Source: Janthinobacterium sp. ROICE36 (GTDB lineage: Bacteria; Pseudomonadota; Gammaproteobacteria; Burkholderiales; Burkholderiaceae_D). Taken from it: a stretch of 64,000 nucleotides of DNA. How positions within the stretch are numbered: position 1 is the stretch's first letter; each line of letters begins with the position of its first letter. This document shows, piece after piece, positions 38,485 through 47,951 of the stretch. A program made the translations under genes and the position numbers. Under the pieces are notes generated by a model, which was not told the DNA's origin, did no database searches, and was given only the letters and a program-made list of their open reading frames with translations. The stretch spans positions 1 through 64,000 of the forward strand of contig NZ_PEBS01000025.1 of assembly GCF_002869965.1 (NCBI RefSeq). The letters run 5' to 3'.

Positions 38485-40404
38485 TTACTTCGCCGTATTG
38501 AGCAGCAATTCGTTCAGGCGCTTGACGAAACTGGCAGGATCGGCCAGCGAACCGCCTTCGGCCAGCATGGCCTGGTCGAACAGGATGTTGGCCCAGTCGC
38601 CGAACTTGCCGCCTTGCGCATCTTCGTATTTCAGACGCGCCACCAGCGGGTGATTCGGGTTGATTTCCAGAATCGGCTTCGATTCCGGCGCGCTCTGGCC
38701 AGCAGCTTTGAGCATGCGCAGCAGGTTGCCCGACAATTCGTTTTCATCGGCCACCAGGCAGGCTGGCGAATCGGTCAGGCGGAACGTCACGCGCACGTCC
38801 TTGGCCTTGTCGGCCAGCACGGCCTTCATCTTGCCTACCAGGTCGGCGTACGAGGTTTCCGTTTCTTCGTGCTCTTTCTTTTCCGCCTCGTCTTCCAGCG
38901 CGCCCAGGTCCAGGCCACCCTTGGCGACGGAGACCAGTTCCTTGCCTTCGAAGTCCTGGATAAACGACAGCATCCATTCATCGACGCGGTCCGTCAGCAG
39001 CAGCACTTCGACGCCCTTCTTGCGGAAGATTTCCAGGTGCGGGCTGTTCTTGGCGGCGGCGTAATTGTCGGCCGTGACGTAGTAAATCTTGTCCTGGCCT
39101 TCCTTCATGCGTGCCACGTAGTCGGCGAACGAGGTGATTTGCTCGTCGCTGTCGTTGGCGGTCGAGGCAAAGCGCAGCAGCTTGGCCAGGCGTTCCTTGT
39201 TGCCCGCGTCTTCGCCGATGCCTTCTTTCAGCACCTGGCCGAATTCCTTCCAGAAGACGGCGTACTTGTCTTTCTTGTCCTGCTCGTCCGCATTCGCCAG
39301 TTCTTCCAGCATGCCCAGCACGCGCTTGGTCGAACCTTCGCGGATGACTTTCACGTCACGCGACTCTTGCAGGATTTCACGCGACACGTTCAGCGGCAAG
39401 TCGGCCGAGTCGATCACCCCGCGCACAAAGCGCAAATAGGTCGGCATCAGCTGCTCGGCATCGTCCATGATGAAGACGCGCTTGACATACAGCTTGATGC
39501 CGCCGCGCTTGTTACGGTCCCACATGTCGAACGGCGCCTTGGCCGGAATGTACAGCAGCTGCGTGTATTCGCTGCGGCCTTCCACGCGGTTATGCGTGTG
39601 GCTCAAAGGCGACTGGAAGTCGTGCGAGACGTGCTTGTAGAATTCGTCGTACTGTTCCGGCGTGATGTCGGCCTTGTTGCGGGCCCACAGGGCGCTGGCC
39701 TGGTTGACGGTTTCGAATTCGTCTTTCAGGACGGTTTCTTTTTTCTCTTCGTCCCACTCTTCCTTCTGCATCACGATCGGCAGCGAGATATGGTCCGAGT
39801 ATTTGCGGATGATGGACTTGATCTTCCAGCTCGACAGCAATTCGTCCTCGCCTTCACGCAGGTGCAGGATGATGTCCGTGCCGCGCGACGGCTTGTCGAT
39901 GTTCTCGATGCTGTAATCGCCTTCGCCGCCCGATTCCCAGCGCACGCCTTCAGAGGCGTCGACGCCGGCGCGACGCGTTTCGACGGTGATCTTGTCGGCG
40001 ACGATGAAGCCCGAATAGAAGCCCACGCCGAACTGGCCGATCAAAGCAGCATCCTGCTGCTGGTCGCCCGACAGCTTGCCGAAGAATTCCTTGGTGCCCG
40101 ACTTGGCGATGGTACCCAGGTGCGAGATCGCCTCGTCACGGGTCATGCCGATGCCGTTGTCGGAAATGGTGATGGTGCGCCCATCCTTATCGAAGCTGAC
40201 CTTGATCTTCAATTCGTGATCGTTGCCGTACAGGGCGTCATTATCGATCGCTTCGAAGCGCAACTTGTCGGCCGCGTCGGACGCGTTCGAGACCAGTTCG
40301 CGCAGGAAGATTTCCTTGTTCGAGTACAGGGAATGGATCATCAGGTGCAGCATTTGCTTCACTTCGGTCTGAAAACCCAGGGTTTGCTTTTCGGAGACAG
40401 CCAT
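38485..40404 (-). CDS. htpG: Molecular chaperone HtpG (bacterial Hsp90)
   Basis: ATP-dependent cytoplasmic chaperone, 639 residues, the usual size. The GHKL ATPase motifs are in order: [19 protein letters not shown] near 35, [14 protein letters not shown] near 78, and [11 protein letters not shown] near 120. The middle domain has the catalytic-loop arginine region [15 protein letters not shown] near 335, and the C-terminal dimerisation domain ends [11 protein letters not shown]. It stands alone with its own terminator. No heat-shock promoter could be fixed by eye. Confidence 0.97.
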   Translation of the reverse strand: MAVSEKQTLGFQTEVKQMLHLMIHSLYSNKEIFLRELVSNASDAADKLRFEAIDNDALYGNDHELKIKVSFDKDGRTITISDNGIGMTRDEAISHLGTIAKSGTKEFFGKLSGDQQQDAALIGQFGVGFYSGFIVADKITVETRRAGVDASEGVRWESGGEGDYSIENIDKPSRGTDIILHLREGEDELLSSWKIKSIIRKYSDHISLPIVMQKEEWDEEKKETVLKDEFETVNQASALWARNKADITPEQYDEFYKHVSHDFQSPLSHTHNRVEGRSEYTQLLYIPAKAPFDMWDRNKRGGIKLYVKRVFIMDDAEQLMPTYLRFVRGVIDSADLPLNVSREILQESRDVKVIREGSTKRVLGMLEELANADEQDKKDKYAVFWKEFGQVLKEGIGEDAGNKERLAKLLRFASTANDSDEQITSFADYVARMKEGQDKIYYVTADNYAAAKNSPHLEIFRKKGVEVLLLTDRVDEWMLSFIQDFEGKELVSVAKGGLDLGALEDEAEKKEHEETETSYADLVGKMKAVLADKAKDVRVTFRLTDSPACLVADENELSGNLLRMLKAAGQSAPESKPILEINPNHPLVARLKYEDAQGGKFGDWANILFDQAMLAEGGSLADPASFVKRLNELLLNTAK

Positions 40405-40502
40405 TTTTACCTCATAGTCTTGTGGATGGGACGGATGCTACGGAGTTGGGGATGGTACAAGCAATTTCAAGAGCCCCTGCCGAATGTCCTGGAATATCCG
40501 GT

Positions 40503-41922
40503 TTAGCCCAGTGCGCGGGCGAAAAACGCCCAGATGCGCTCGTCCTGCACGGTGGCCAGGTTCAGGCGCATGCGGGTGGACGGCAGCTGGCGCGGGGAAA
40601 ACAGGCTGCCCGGCGCCAGCACCAGCCCCTCGGCCAGCGCCTTTTCGGCCAGCAGATTCGTGTCGCAACCCGCGTCGGCCCACACGAACATGCCGGCCGG
40701 CGCTGGATCGAAGCGCAAGCCCGCCTGTTCGACCTTGCGGTACGTGCCCTCGCGCACCTTGTCGAGCCGTGCGCGCAGACGCTCCGCATGCTTGCGGTAC
40801 AGCCCTTGCGAGAGGATTTTATACACCACGCGCTCGCCGATGTCGCTGGTGGTGAGCGTGGCCAGCATCTTGCGGTCGGCCAGGCGCTGCGCCCGCTCCG
40901 GCGACGTGGCGATGAAGCCCACGCGCAGGTTCGCCGCCAGGCTCTTGGAAAAGCCGCCCAGGTAAATCACGCGGCGCAGCTGGTCCAGCGCAGCCAGGCG
41001 CGTGGCCGGCTGCACCTCGCCGCCGGGATGCATGTCGCAATAGATATCGTCTTCGACGAGCAGGAAATCGTGCTGTTCGGCCAGGCGCAGCACCTGGAAG
41101 GCCTTGGCCGCCGACAGCGACGTCGAGCTGGGATTATGCAGCACCGAATTGATCACGTACAGCTTGGGACGGTGCAAGGCCGCCAGCTCGGCCAGCACGG
41201 CAATATCGGGGCCGTCGTTCAAGCGCGGGATGCCGATGACGTGCATGCCCATGGCGGCAAAGGCGCCGAACATCAGCCAATACGCAGGATCGTCGACGAA
41301 AATGGTTTCGCCAGGGCGGACAAACTCGCGCGCCACCAGGTCCAGCGCCTGCATCACGCCCACCGTGGTGACGATCTGCTCGGGCGGGCAGGCGATTTCC
41401 AGCCCCGCCAGTTTCAGCTGCAACTGCTGGCGCAGCGGCAGGAAACCCTGCGGCGCACCATAGCCCAGCAGCAAATTGCCGGGCTGGCGGCTGACTTCGC
41501 GCAAGGCGCGCGCCACCAGGTCGCCATCGAGCCACTCGGCGGGCAGCATGCCGGAGCCGGGCGCGGGGATGGCGGGCGTCTGGCGAAACATGTTTCGGAT
41601 CAACCAGACTACATCCATAGTCTGCGCCGCCGCATCCTGCGCGCCAACGGGTGGCGCCGGCGTGTTCAACGGCGAGCGCTCGCGCACGAAAAAAGCCGGC
41701 GCCGCGCCGCGATTCCAGGTAGCCACGCGCCACCAGCTTGTCGTAGCTGGCCACCACCGTGGCGCACGACACGTTCAGGCTGGCGGCGCACTGGCGGATC
41801 GAAGGCATGCGCGCGCCGCCGCGCAGCAGCTTGTCGTCGATGCGCGCCGCCAGCGAGCGCGCGATCTGATCGATCAGGGTTTCGCCCGAGGCGCGCGACA
41901 ACAAAGGGAGTGTATTGCCCAT
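40503..41922 (-). pseudogene. MocR-type GntR regulator with aminotransferase domain, frameshifted
   Basis: The first frame (from the ATG at 41922) encodes a GntR winged helix (GGARMPSIRQCAASLNVSCATVVASYDKLVARGYLESRRGAGFF). It then breaks after a run of six T (41689-41694 on the other strand). The next frame continues at once with VRERSPLNTPA and a full fold-type I aminotransferase domain (about 370 residues) with cofactor-lysine region GGFSKSLAANLRVG. With five T the gene would be one open frame of about 470 codons. It is divergent from the EamA transporter, the normal setting for a MocR regulator. The break is a homopolymer indel, so a sequencing error or slippage is as likely as a dead gene. 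Confidence 0.85.
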
Positions 41923-42049
41923 ATGACCATTACAGTATGTGAAATTATGCGCGAAAGTGTATTTGTACTGTATTGCTATTCAGGCTTAGCATAGCAGCAT
42001 GGATCACACAAATCCATGCCTTTCCTTTACTGCACGCACCAGGAAACCC

Positions 42050-42967
42050 ATGTCTTCACTCACGCGCACCGCCACCTCTACCACCCACACGCCCCGCTTC
42101 AGCGATGATCGCAAGGGGTTGCTGCTGGGCCTGATCGCCGTCGCGCTGTTCAGCCTGACCCTGCCCTTGACCCGCCTGGCGGTGGCAGAACTCGACCCCA
42201 CCTTTGTCGCCCTGGGCCGCGCCCTGGTGGCCGCCAGCCTGGCCGGCCTGTGGCTATGGCAGCAGCGCGCGCCCATGCCGCGGCGCGAACAATGGCTGCC
42301 GCTGGCGCTCGTGTCGCTGGGCTGCGTGCTGGGCTTCCCCTGGCTGACGTCGATCGCCATGCGCAGCCTGCCCGCCTCGCACGGCGCCGTGCTGGTGGGC
42401 ATTTTGCCGCTGGCCACCGCCGTGTTTGCCGTGCTGCGCGGCAAGGAACGCCCTTCCCCGGGATTCTGGCTGATGGCCCTGTTCGGCACGGCGCTGGTAG
42501 TGGCGTTCGCGCTGCGCCAGGGCGGCGGCAGCTTTCACCTGGCCGACTGGCTGATGTTTGCCGCCGTGCTGCTCGGCGCCCTCGGTTACGCGGAAGGCGG
42601 ACGCCTGGCGCAAGCCATGCCGGGCCAGCATGTGATTTCCTGGGCGCTGCTGCTGGCCGTGCCGTTTGTCTTGCCCGTGGTGCTGTTGAACGCCTGGCCG
42701 CAGCGCGCGCTGATGGCACAGGCCAGTGGCGCTGCCTGGCTGAGCTTTGCCTATATCTCCGTGTTTTCCATGTTTATCGGCTTCTTTTTCTGGTACCGGG
42801 GCATGGCGCTGGGCGGCGTGGCGCGCGTGGGACAGACGCAGTTGCTGCAGCCTTTCCTCACGCTGGTGGGCGCGGCCGTGCTGCTGAACGAGCCATTGAC
42901 GGGCGAAAGCCTGCTGTTTGCCGGTGCCGTGATCGCCGTGGTGGGCATCGGACGCAAGCTGAAATGA
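42050..42967 (+). CDS. EamA/DMT-family transporter
   Basis: A 305-residue inner-membrane protein with about ten hydrophobic segments in two EamA halves. The first opens GLLLGLIAVALFSLTLPLTRLA, and the second half includes GVARVGQTQLLQPFLTLVGAAVLLNEPLTGE, the typical end of the family. The ATG at 42050 has AGGAAA seven bases upstream and is preferred to the ATG at 41999. It is probably an exporter of a metabolite or amino acid, under control of the divergent MocR-type regulator. Substrate unknown. Confidence 0.85.
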   Translation: MSSLTRTATSTTHTPRFSDDRKGLLLGLIAVALFSLTLPLTRLAVAELDPTFVALGRALVAASLAGLWLWQQRAPMPRREQWLPLALVSLGCVLGFPWLTSIAMRSLPASHGAVLVGILPLATAVFAVLRGKERPSPGFWLMALFGTALVVAFALRQGGGSFHLADWLMFAAVLLGALGYAEGGRLAQAMPGQHVISWALLLAVPFVLPVVLLNAWPQRALMAQASGAAWLSFAYISVFSMFIGFFFWYRGMALGGVARVGQTQLLQPFLTLVGAAVLLNEPLTGESLLFAGAVIAVVGIGRKLK

Positions 42968-43142
42968 CCGGCTTGACGCCCGTTTGCAACGCCCTTGCGC
43001 GTGCCGATGGGCAGAGCGGCGTGCAAGCCGTACAATACTGCAGCACCATGGCGACGCTTATCCGGCGCCGCTTGCGCACGCACCGCCACAAGCGGGCCAA
43101 CAAAACCAGCCGGCGCAGCTCGGCATCTTCCGTGAGACTCGT

Positions 43143-44336
43143 ATGAAAATTGAAAATCCGAATCCGATCCAATGGCGCTTTGCCGAACGCGCGGAACAGC
43201 TGCAAAGCTCGTTCATCCGCGAAATCCTGAAGATCACGCAGCGTCCCGAGATCATCTCGTTTGCCGGCGGCCTGCCCTCGCCCGCCACCTTCCCCGTGGA
43301 AGAAATGAAGATCGCCTTCGACAAGGTCCTGTCGAACAATGGCAAGGTGGCCCTGCAATACGGCCCGACCGATGGCTATCTGCCGCTGCGCCAGTGGATC
43401 GCCGATTCCTTATCCAGACATGGCAGCACCATCCTGCCCGAACAAGTGTTGATGACGTCCGGCTCGCAACAGGCGCTCGATTTGCTGGGCAAGGTCCTGA
43501 TCGACGAAGGCAGCCGCGTGCTGGTGGAAACCCCCAGCTACCTGGGTGCACTGCAGGCGTTTTCCGTCTACCGTCCCGAATTCGTTTCCGTCGACACCGA
43601 TGACGAAGGCCTGGTGCCGGCGTCGATCGATCCCGTCGCCGATGGCGCGCGCCTGCTGTATGCGCTGCCGAACTTCCAGAACCCGACAGGGCGCAGCCTG
43701 TCCGTGGCGCGCCGCGTGGAACTGGTGGAAACCTGCGCCCGTCACGGCCTGCCGCTGATCGAGGATGATCCGTACGGCGCCCTGAGCTACAGCGGCGAAC
43801 CGTATCCGAAGATGATCAACATGAATCCGGACGGCGTGATCTACATGGGCTCCTTCTCCAAGGTGCTCACGCCCGGCATCCGCCTCGGCTACGTGGTGGC
43901 CCCGCTGCCGCTGGTGCGCCGCCTGGAACTGGCCAAGCAGGCGGCCGACCTGCACACCTCGCAGCTGACGCAGATGGTCGTGCATGAAGTGATCAAGGAT
44001 GGCTTCCTGGACCAGCATATCCCCAGCATCCGTAGCCTGTACGGCAAGCAGTGCCAGGCCATGCTGTCGGCGCTGGAAGAACACTTCCCGGCCGGCGTCG
44101 CCTGGACCAAACCGGAAGGCGGCATGTTCATCTGGGTCACGCTGCCGAAACACATCGACGCCATGAAACTGCTCGATGAAGCCATCGCCAACAAGGTCGC
44201 TTTCGTGCCGGGCGCGCCGTTCTATGCGAACACACCGGAAACGCACACCCTGCGCCTGTCGTTCGTGACGGTGCCGCCGGAACGCATCCGCGAGGGTATC
44301 GCCATCCTGGGCAAACTGATCGCCGCAAAAATGTAA
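43143..44336 (+). CDS. PLP-dependent aminotransferase (LysN/MocR-like, class I)
   Basis: A 397-residue fold-type I aminotransferase. ISFAGGLPSPATFPVEEM opens the domain. SGSQQALDLLGKVL near 103, ALPNFQNPTGRSLS near 182, EDDPYGALSY near 210 and the cofactor lysine in MGSFSKVLTPGIRLGYV near 240 follow in order. This pattern fits 2-aminoadipate, kynurenine or aromatic aminotransferases of the group related to MocR proteins. No DNA-binding domain is attached. Exact substrate unknown. It is 175 bases downstream of the transporter on the same strand. Confidence 0.85.
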   Translation: MKIENPNPIQWRFAERAEQLQSSFIREILKITQRPEIISFAGGLPSPATFPVEEMKIAFDKVLSNNGKVALQYGPTDGYLPLRQWIADSLSRHGSTILPEQVLMTSGSQQALDLLGKVLIDEGSRVLVETPSYLGALQAFSVYRPEFVSVDTDDEGLVPASIDPVADGARLLYALPNFQNPTGRSLSVARRVELVETCARHGLPLIEDDPYGALSYSGEPYPKMINMNPDGVIYMGSFSKVLTPGIRLGYVVAPLPLVRRLELAKQAADLHTSQLTQMVVHEVIKDGFLDQHIPSIRSLYGKQCQAMLSALEEHFPAGVAWTKPEGGMFIWVTLPKHIDAMKLLDEAIANKVAFVPGAPFYANTPETHTLRLSFVTVPPERIREGIAILGKLIAAKM

Positions 44337-44345
44337 CTCACCCGC

Positions 44346-44370
44346 CACGCCCCGCCTTCTGCGGGGCGTG
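44346..44370 (+). terminator. Possible terminator hairpin after the aminotransferase
   Basis: CACGCCCCGC and GCGGGGCGTG form a ten-pair perfect stem with a five-base loop nine bases after the stop codon. No T run follows, so it may be a transcript-stabilising hairpin and not a classical terminator. Confidence 0.5.
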
Positions 44371-44627
44371 TCACTGCTGCTCCCAACGCCAAGGGGCACA
44401 CGTCTTTCTCCCCCCAAAAACCGCCTTCACGATAGCAATTGCGTGTATTTATTCATAAAAATATTAATATAATAATATTTTACCTCCTCGTGCAGCATCG
44501 ATTTTTCCACCCAAAAAATTAGCAAAGCGGTATGATTTGACCGCTGTATCCGATTTCAACCCAGTCAGCATCACCGAAAGTGCAGCAAACGCTGGCATCG
44601 CAGAGTACATCGAGAAGGCCGGTAGCA

Positions 44628-45986
44628 ATGAGTCCAGGCAGTGTGGAGCATTCCCAGCGGCGCAACGCCGCCATTTTGATCGTCGATGATGCGCCAGCCA
44701 ACCTTGAGCTGCTGCGCAAGCTGATGAGCGAACAAGGTTATCAAACCTATGTCGCCACGTCCGGCGAACGGGCGCTGGTGATCGCCCAGCGCGCCCACCC
44801 CGACCTGATCCTGCTCGACGTGATGATGCCAGACATGGACGGCATCGAAACCTGCCGCCGCCTCAAGCAGCATCCGCTGACGCAGCGTATTCCCGTCATC
44901 TTCATGAGCGCCAAGACGGAAACGGAAGACGTGGTGGCCGGCTTCGACTGCGGCGCCGTCGACTACATCAGCAAGCCGCTGCGCATGGCCGAAGTATGCG
45001 CGCGCGTGCGCACCCAGCTGCACATCCGCAGCAACAATGAAAACCAGCAGGAACAGGCCGAGCGCCTGCGCACCATTGTCAACAACATGGCCGAGGGCTT
45101 GCTGATCATCGAAGCCGATGGCCGCATCCAGTACACCAACCCGGCCTGCGACCAAAACCTGGGCTATCGCGAAAACGAACTGGCGGGGTGCTCCATCGGC
45201 GAGCTGCTCAGCCCCCTGGTGACGCAGGAATACCTCGATTACTTCGCCATGTACGCGGCCAATCCCGATAAGGCGCACAAGCACGGCACGCGCGAAGTGG
45301 CGATCCGCCACCGCAACGGCGAGACGCTGTGCATGGACCTGACCCTGACGCCCATGTATCTGCGCCAGCCCCTGTATATCGGCCTGCTGCACGACATCAC
45401 GCACCACAAGCAGTCGGAAGACGCCTTGCAGCGCGCCGCCTACCTCGACCCGCTGACAAAGATCGCCAACCGCCGGCAGTTCGACAGCTTCCTGGAAAAA
45501 GAGTGGCAGCGCGCCGTGCGCGGCGGCGGCGCCCTGTCGCTGGTGGTACTCGACGTCGACCATTTCAAGCTGTACAACGATAGCCTGGGCCATCCGGCCG
45601 GCGACAGCTGCCTGCAACAGGTGGCGCAAGCCATCGCCTCGCATGCCGCCCGCCCGGGGGACCTGGCGGCCCGCTACGGCGGCGAGGAATTCGTCATGCT
45701 CTTCGCCGACACGGACGCCGACGGCGCCCTGCGCCTGGCCGAAACCATCCGCACGCACATTGAGGCACTGCAACTGCCGCATCCGCGCTCCGCCACCTCG
45801 CCGTGGATCACCGTCAGCATCGGCGTGGCGACCATTCACCCGCACCAGCTGGACGACCGCAAGGTGCTGTTCGTCGCCGCCGACCGCGCCCTGTATGTGG
45901 CCAAGGAAGGGGGACGCAACCAGGTGCGCACCACGCATTCGGGCAGCACGGCCTGGGAAACGGTCAAGGCGCTCGTGCAGCGCTAG
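44628..45986 (+). CDS. Response regulator with PAS and GGDEF domains (diguanylate cyclase)
   Basis: A 452-residue cytoplasmic signalling protein. The receiver has acidic VDDAP near 20 and phosphoacceptor Asp in LILLDVMMPDMDG near 63. A PAS domain follows from about 150 (TIVNNMAEGLLIIEADGRIQYTNPA). The GGDEF domain at about 285-440 has active-site RYGGEEF and DVDHFKLYND, so cyclic-di-GMP synthesis should be intact. No RxxD inhibitory site is evident just before GGEEF (the sequence is PGDLAARYGGEEF). A GTG at 44580 could extend it by 16 codons. The upstream 290 bases are AT-rich and probably hold its promoter. Confidence 0.9.
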   Translation: MSPGSVEHSQRRNAAILIVDDAPANLELLRKLMSEQGYQTYVATSGERALVIAQRAHPDLILLDVMMPDMDGIETCRRLKQHPLTQRIPVIFMSAKTETEDVVAGFDCGAVDYISKPLRMAEVCARVRTQLHIRSNNENQQEQAERLRTIVNNMAEGLLIIEADGRIQYTNPACDQNLGYRENELAGCSIGELLSPLVTQEYLDYFAMYAANPDKAHKHGTREVAIRHRNGETLCMDLTLTPMYLRQPLYIGLLHDITHHKQSEDALQRAAYLDPLTKIANRRQFDSFLEKEWQRAVRGGGALSLVVLDVDHFKLYNDSLGHPAGDSCLQQVAQAIASHAARPGDLAARYGGEEFVMLFADTDADGALRLAETIRTHIEALQLPHPRSATSPWITVSIGVATIHPHQLDDRKVLFVAADRALYVAKEGGRNQVRTTHSGSTAWETVKALVQR

Positions 45987-45998
45987 CCGGTTTCACCT

Positions 45999-47579
45999 TC
46001 ACTTTTCAGGATAACCGGTGATGTCGGCGATCTCGCGATACAGCGGTTGCAGCCGCGCATACATTTTCTGGTACACGCGCCGGTACAGTTGCTCATAGAC
46101 CTTGCTGTGTCCGGGGTGCGGCTGGAACACCTTGCCCTTGCGCGTCATGGCTTGCACGGCGGCGGGAAAATTCGCATGCCAGCCCAGGCCCACGGCAGCG
46201 GCGATGGCCGCGCCCAGGCCCGAACTTTCATACACGTGCGCGCGCGCGGCAGGCAAGCCGAAGATGTCGGCCGTCAGCTGCATGGCCGCGTCGCTTTGCG
46301 AGCCACCGCCCGCAATACGCAACTCCGTAATCGCCATGCCGCTACGCCGCTCGATGCGCTCCTTGCCTTCGCGCAGCGCATACGCCAGGCCTTCCAGGAT
46401 GGCGCGGTATATGTGCGCGCGCGTGTGCACGTCGCCAAAGCCGATCATGGCGCCCTTCGCCTCCGGGCCCGGTACCTTGATGCCGGGGCTCCAGTACGGC
46501 TGCAGCATCAGGCCCATGGAGCCGGGGGGCACGGCCTCGACCAGGCGGTCGAACAGCGCCTCGGCGGACAAGCCCGTGCCATCATCGGCCGCCGCCGCCC
46601 GTTCGCGGTCGCCGAACTGCTCCTTGAACCAGTTGACCATCCAGTAGCCGCGGAAAATCTGCACTTCCGTGCTGTAGGCGCCCGGCATGGCGGCCGGATA
46701 CGGCGGAATGAAGCGCGTCACTTCCACATACTTGCGGTTGGTCGTGTTGATGGTGGCCGTGGTGCCGTAGCTCAGGCACGCCATATGCGGTTCGACGCAG
46801 CCGGCGCCCAGCACCTCACACGCCTTGTCGGCGGCAGCCGCCAGCAAGGGCGTGCCCTCCGGGATTCCCGTCGCTGCGGCGGCCACTCTGGTGATGAGGC
46901 CCATGCGCGCCCCCGGGGCCACCAGTTCGGGCAGCATGGAGCGTTGAATCGCCAGCGCCTGCCATTTCCAGTCGAAGCGCCCGGCCCAGGCGTGGCGCTT
47001 GTAGTCGAACGGGATGTACGCCACTTGCGATCCCGTCGAATCGATATACTTTCCGCACAGGCGGTGATTCAGAAAGCCCGACAGCAGCAGGAATTTATGC
47101 GTGCGGCGCCAGATGTCGGGCTGGTGCGCGCTGATCCAGTTGATCTCGGCCTCGCGGCGGAAGTAGGTGATCGTGCCTTCGAGGCGCGTGACGCGGAAAG
47201 CGGCGCGCCAGCATGGCGCCAGCCGGGGAATCTGGCGCGTGCTGCGCTGGTCCAGCCAGGTGATGGCGGGGCGCAGGGGTACGCCATCTTCATCCACATT
47301 GACCACCGTGCCGCGCTGCGTGGTCACCGCCACGCCGACGACCGACGATTTTTCAATGACGGTGCTGCGCCACAGCTGCTGGCACGCTTCGCACACCGCT
47401 TGCCAGTAAGCGTCGGCGTCATGCTCGGCCCAGCCGGGGCGCTCGGAGTAATACGCTTCGAGGAACACCTGCGCCTTGGCCGCCAGGTTGCCGTCCCGGT
47501 CAAACAGCAGCGCGCGCACGCTTTGCGTGCCATTGTCGATGGAAAGTATATAGGGGCCATTGCCCGCTACGGTGGCCAT
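45999..47579 (-). CDS. FGGY-family carbohydrate kinase
   Basis: A 526-residue kinase of the glycerol/xylulose kinase fold. The phosphate-1 loop is SIDNGTQSVRALLFD near residue 13. AEHDADAYWQ follows as in related kinases. The adenosine/phosphate-2 region is CLSYGTTATINTTN near 285, and the FGGY signature region is represented by ELRIAGGGSQSDAAMQLTADIFGLP near 415. The polyol or sugar substrate is unknown. It is the last gene of a four-gene operon whose other members are flavin dehydrogenases; it starts three bases after the preceding stop codon. The E. coli YgcE kinase is a similar family member with a similar neighbour. Confidence 0.88.
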   Translation of the reverse strand: MATVAGNGPYILSIDNGTQSVRALLFDRDGNLAAKAQVFLEAYYSERPGWAEHDADAYWQAVCEACQQLWRSTVIEKSSVVGVAVTTQRGTVVNVDEDGVPLRPAITWLDQRSTRQIPRLAPCWRAAFRVTRLEGTITYFRREAEINWISAHQPDIWRRTHKFLLLSGFLNHRLCGKYIDSTGSQVAYIPFDYKRHAWAGRFDWKWQALAIQRSMLPELVAPGARMGLITRVAAAATGIPEGTPLLAAAADKACEVLGAGCVEPHMACLSYGTTATINTTNRKYVEVTRFIPPYPAAMPGAYSTEVQIFRGYWMVNWFKEQFGDRERAAAADDGTGLSAEALFDRLVEAVPPGSMGLMLQPYWSPGIKVPGPEAKGAMIGFGDVHTRAHIYRAILEGLAYALREGKERIERRSGMAITELRIAGGGSQSDAAMQLTADIFGLPAARAHVYESSGLGAAIAAAVGLGWHANFPAAVQAMTRKGKVFQPHPGHSKVYEQLYRRVYQKMYARLQPLYREIADITGYPEK

Positions 47580-47582
47580 GGC

Positions 47583-47951
47583 TTATGCCAAGCTGGCCAG
47601 CGCGGCGCGTAGCGCGGCCAGCAGCGCCTGCGGATCTTTTTCCGGCTGCGCGCTGAACACGGGCGCTTCCCAGTCCTGTCCGCGCACGGCCACCACGCGC
47701 AAGCGTCCCTGTTCGTTCCAGGCCGGATACCAGCCCACGTCGACGATATCGCCATTCGCGCACGTGATTTGCAGCAAGTCTTCCCCCAGGTCCTCGACGA
47801 GAACCTCCACGGGCTGGCGCAGGTCCAGCGGCGACAGGCTGTCATAGGTGATGCGGGCGTCGCCCAGCGCCAGGGGCTGACCAAACAAGGTGGTCTCGAT
47901 GATGCTCTCCTTTTTATATTTTTTTATCGTTGTTTTTATCGTTCGCTTCAC
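47583..47951 (-). CDS. Small protein of unknown function in the flavoprotein-kinase operon
   Basis: A 122-residue protein that matches no family I know. It opens with a lysine-rich stretch (KRTIKTTIKKYKK). A compact domain follows with TLFGQPLALGDARITYDSL, VEVLVEDLGEDLLQITCANGDIVDVGWYP and an acidic/Ala tail. The start used is the GTG that overlaps the stop codon of the dehydrogenase gene in a GTGA junction. An alternative is one of two ATC codons at about 47903, which follow AAGGAG at ideal distance and would remove the lysine-rich part. Conservation of start and function are uncertain, but position and spacing argue that it is real. Confidence 0.6.
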   Translation of the reverse strand: MKRTIKTTIKKYKKESIIETTLFGQPLALGDARITYDSLSPLDLRQPVEVLVEDLGEDLLQITCANGDIVDVGWYPAWNEQGRLRVVAVRGQDWEAPVFSAQPEKDPQALLAALRAALASLA

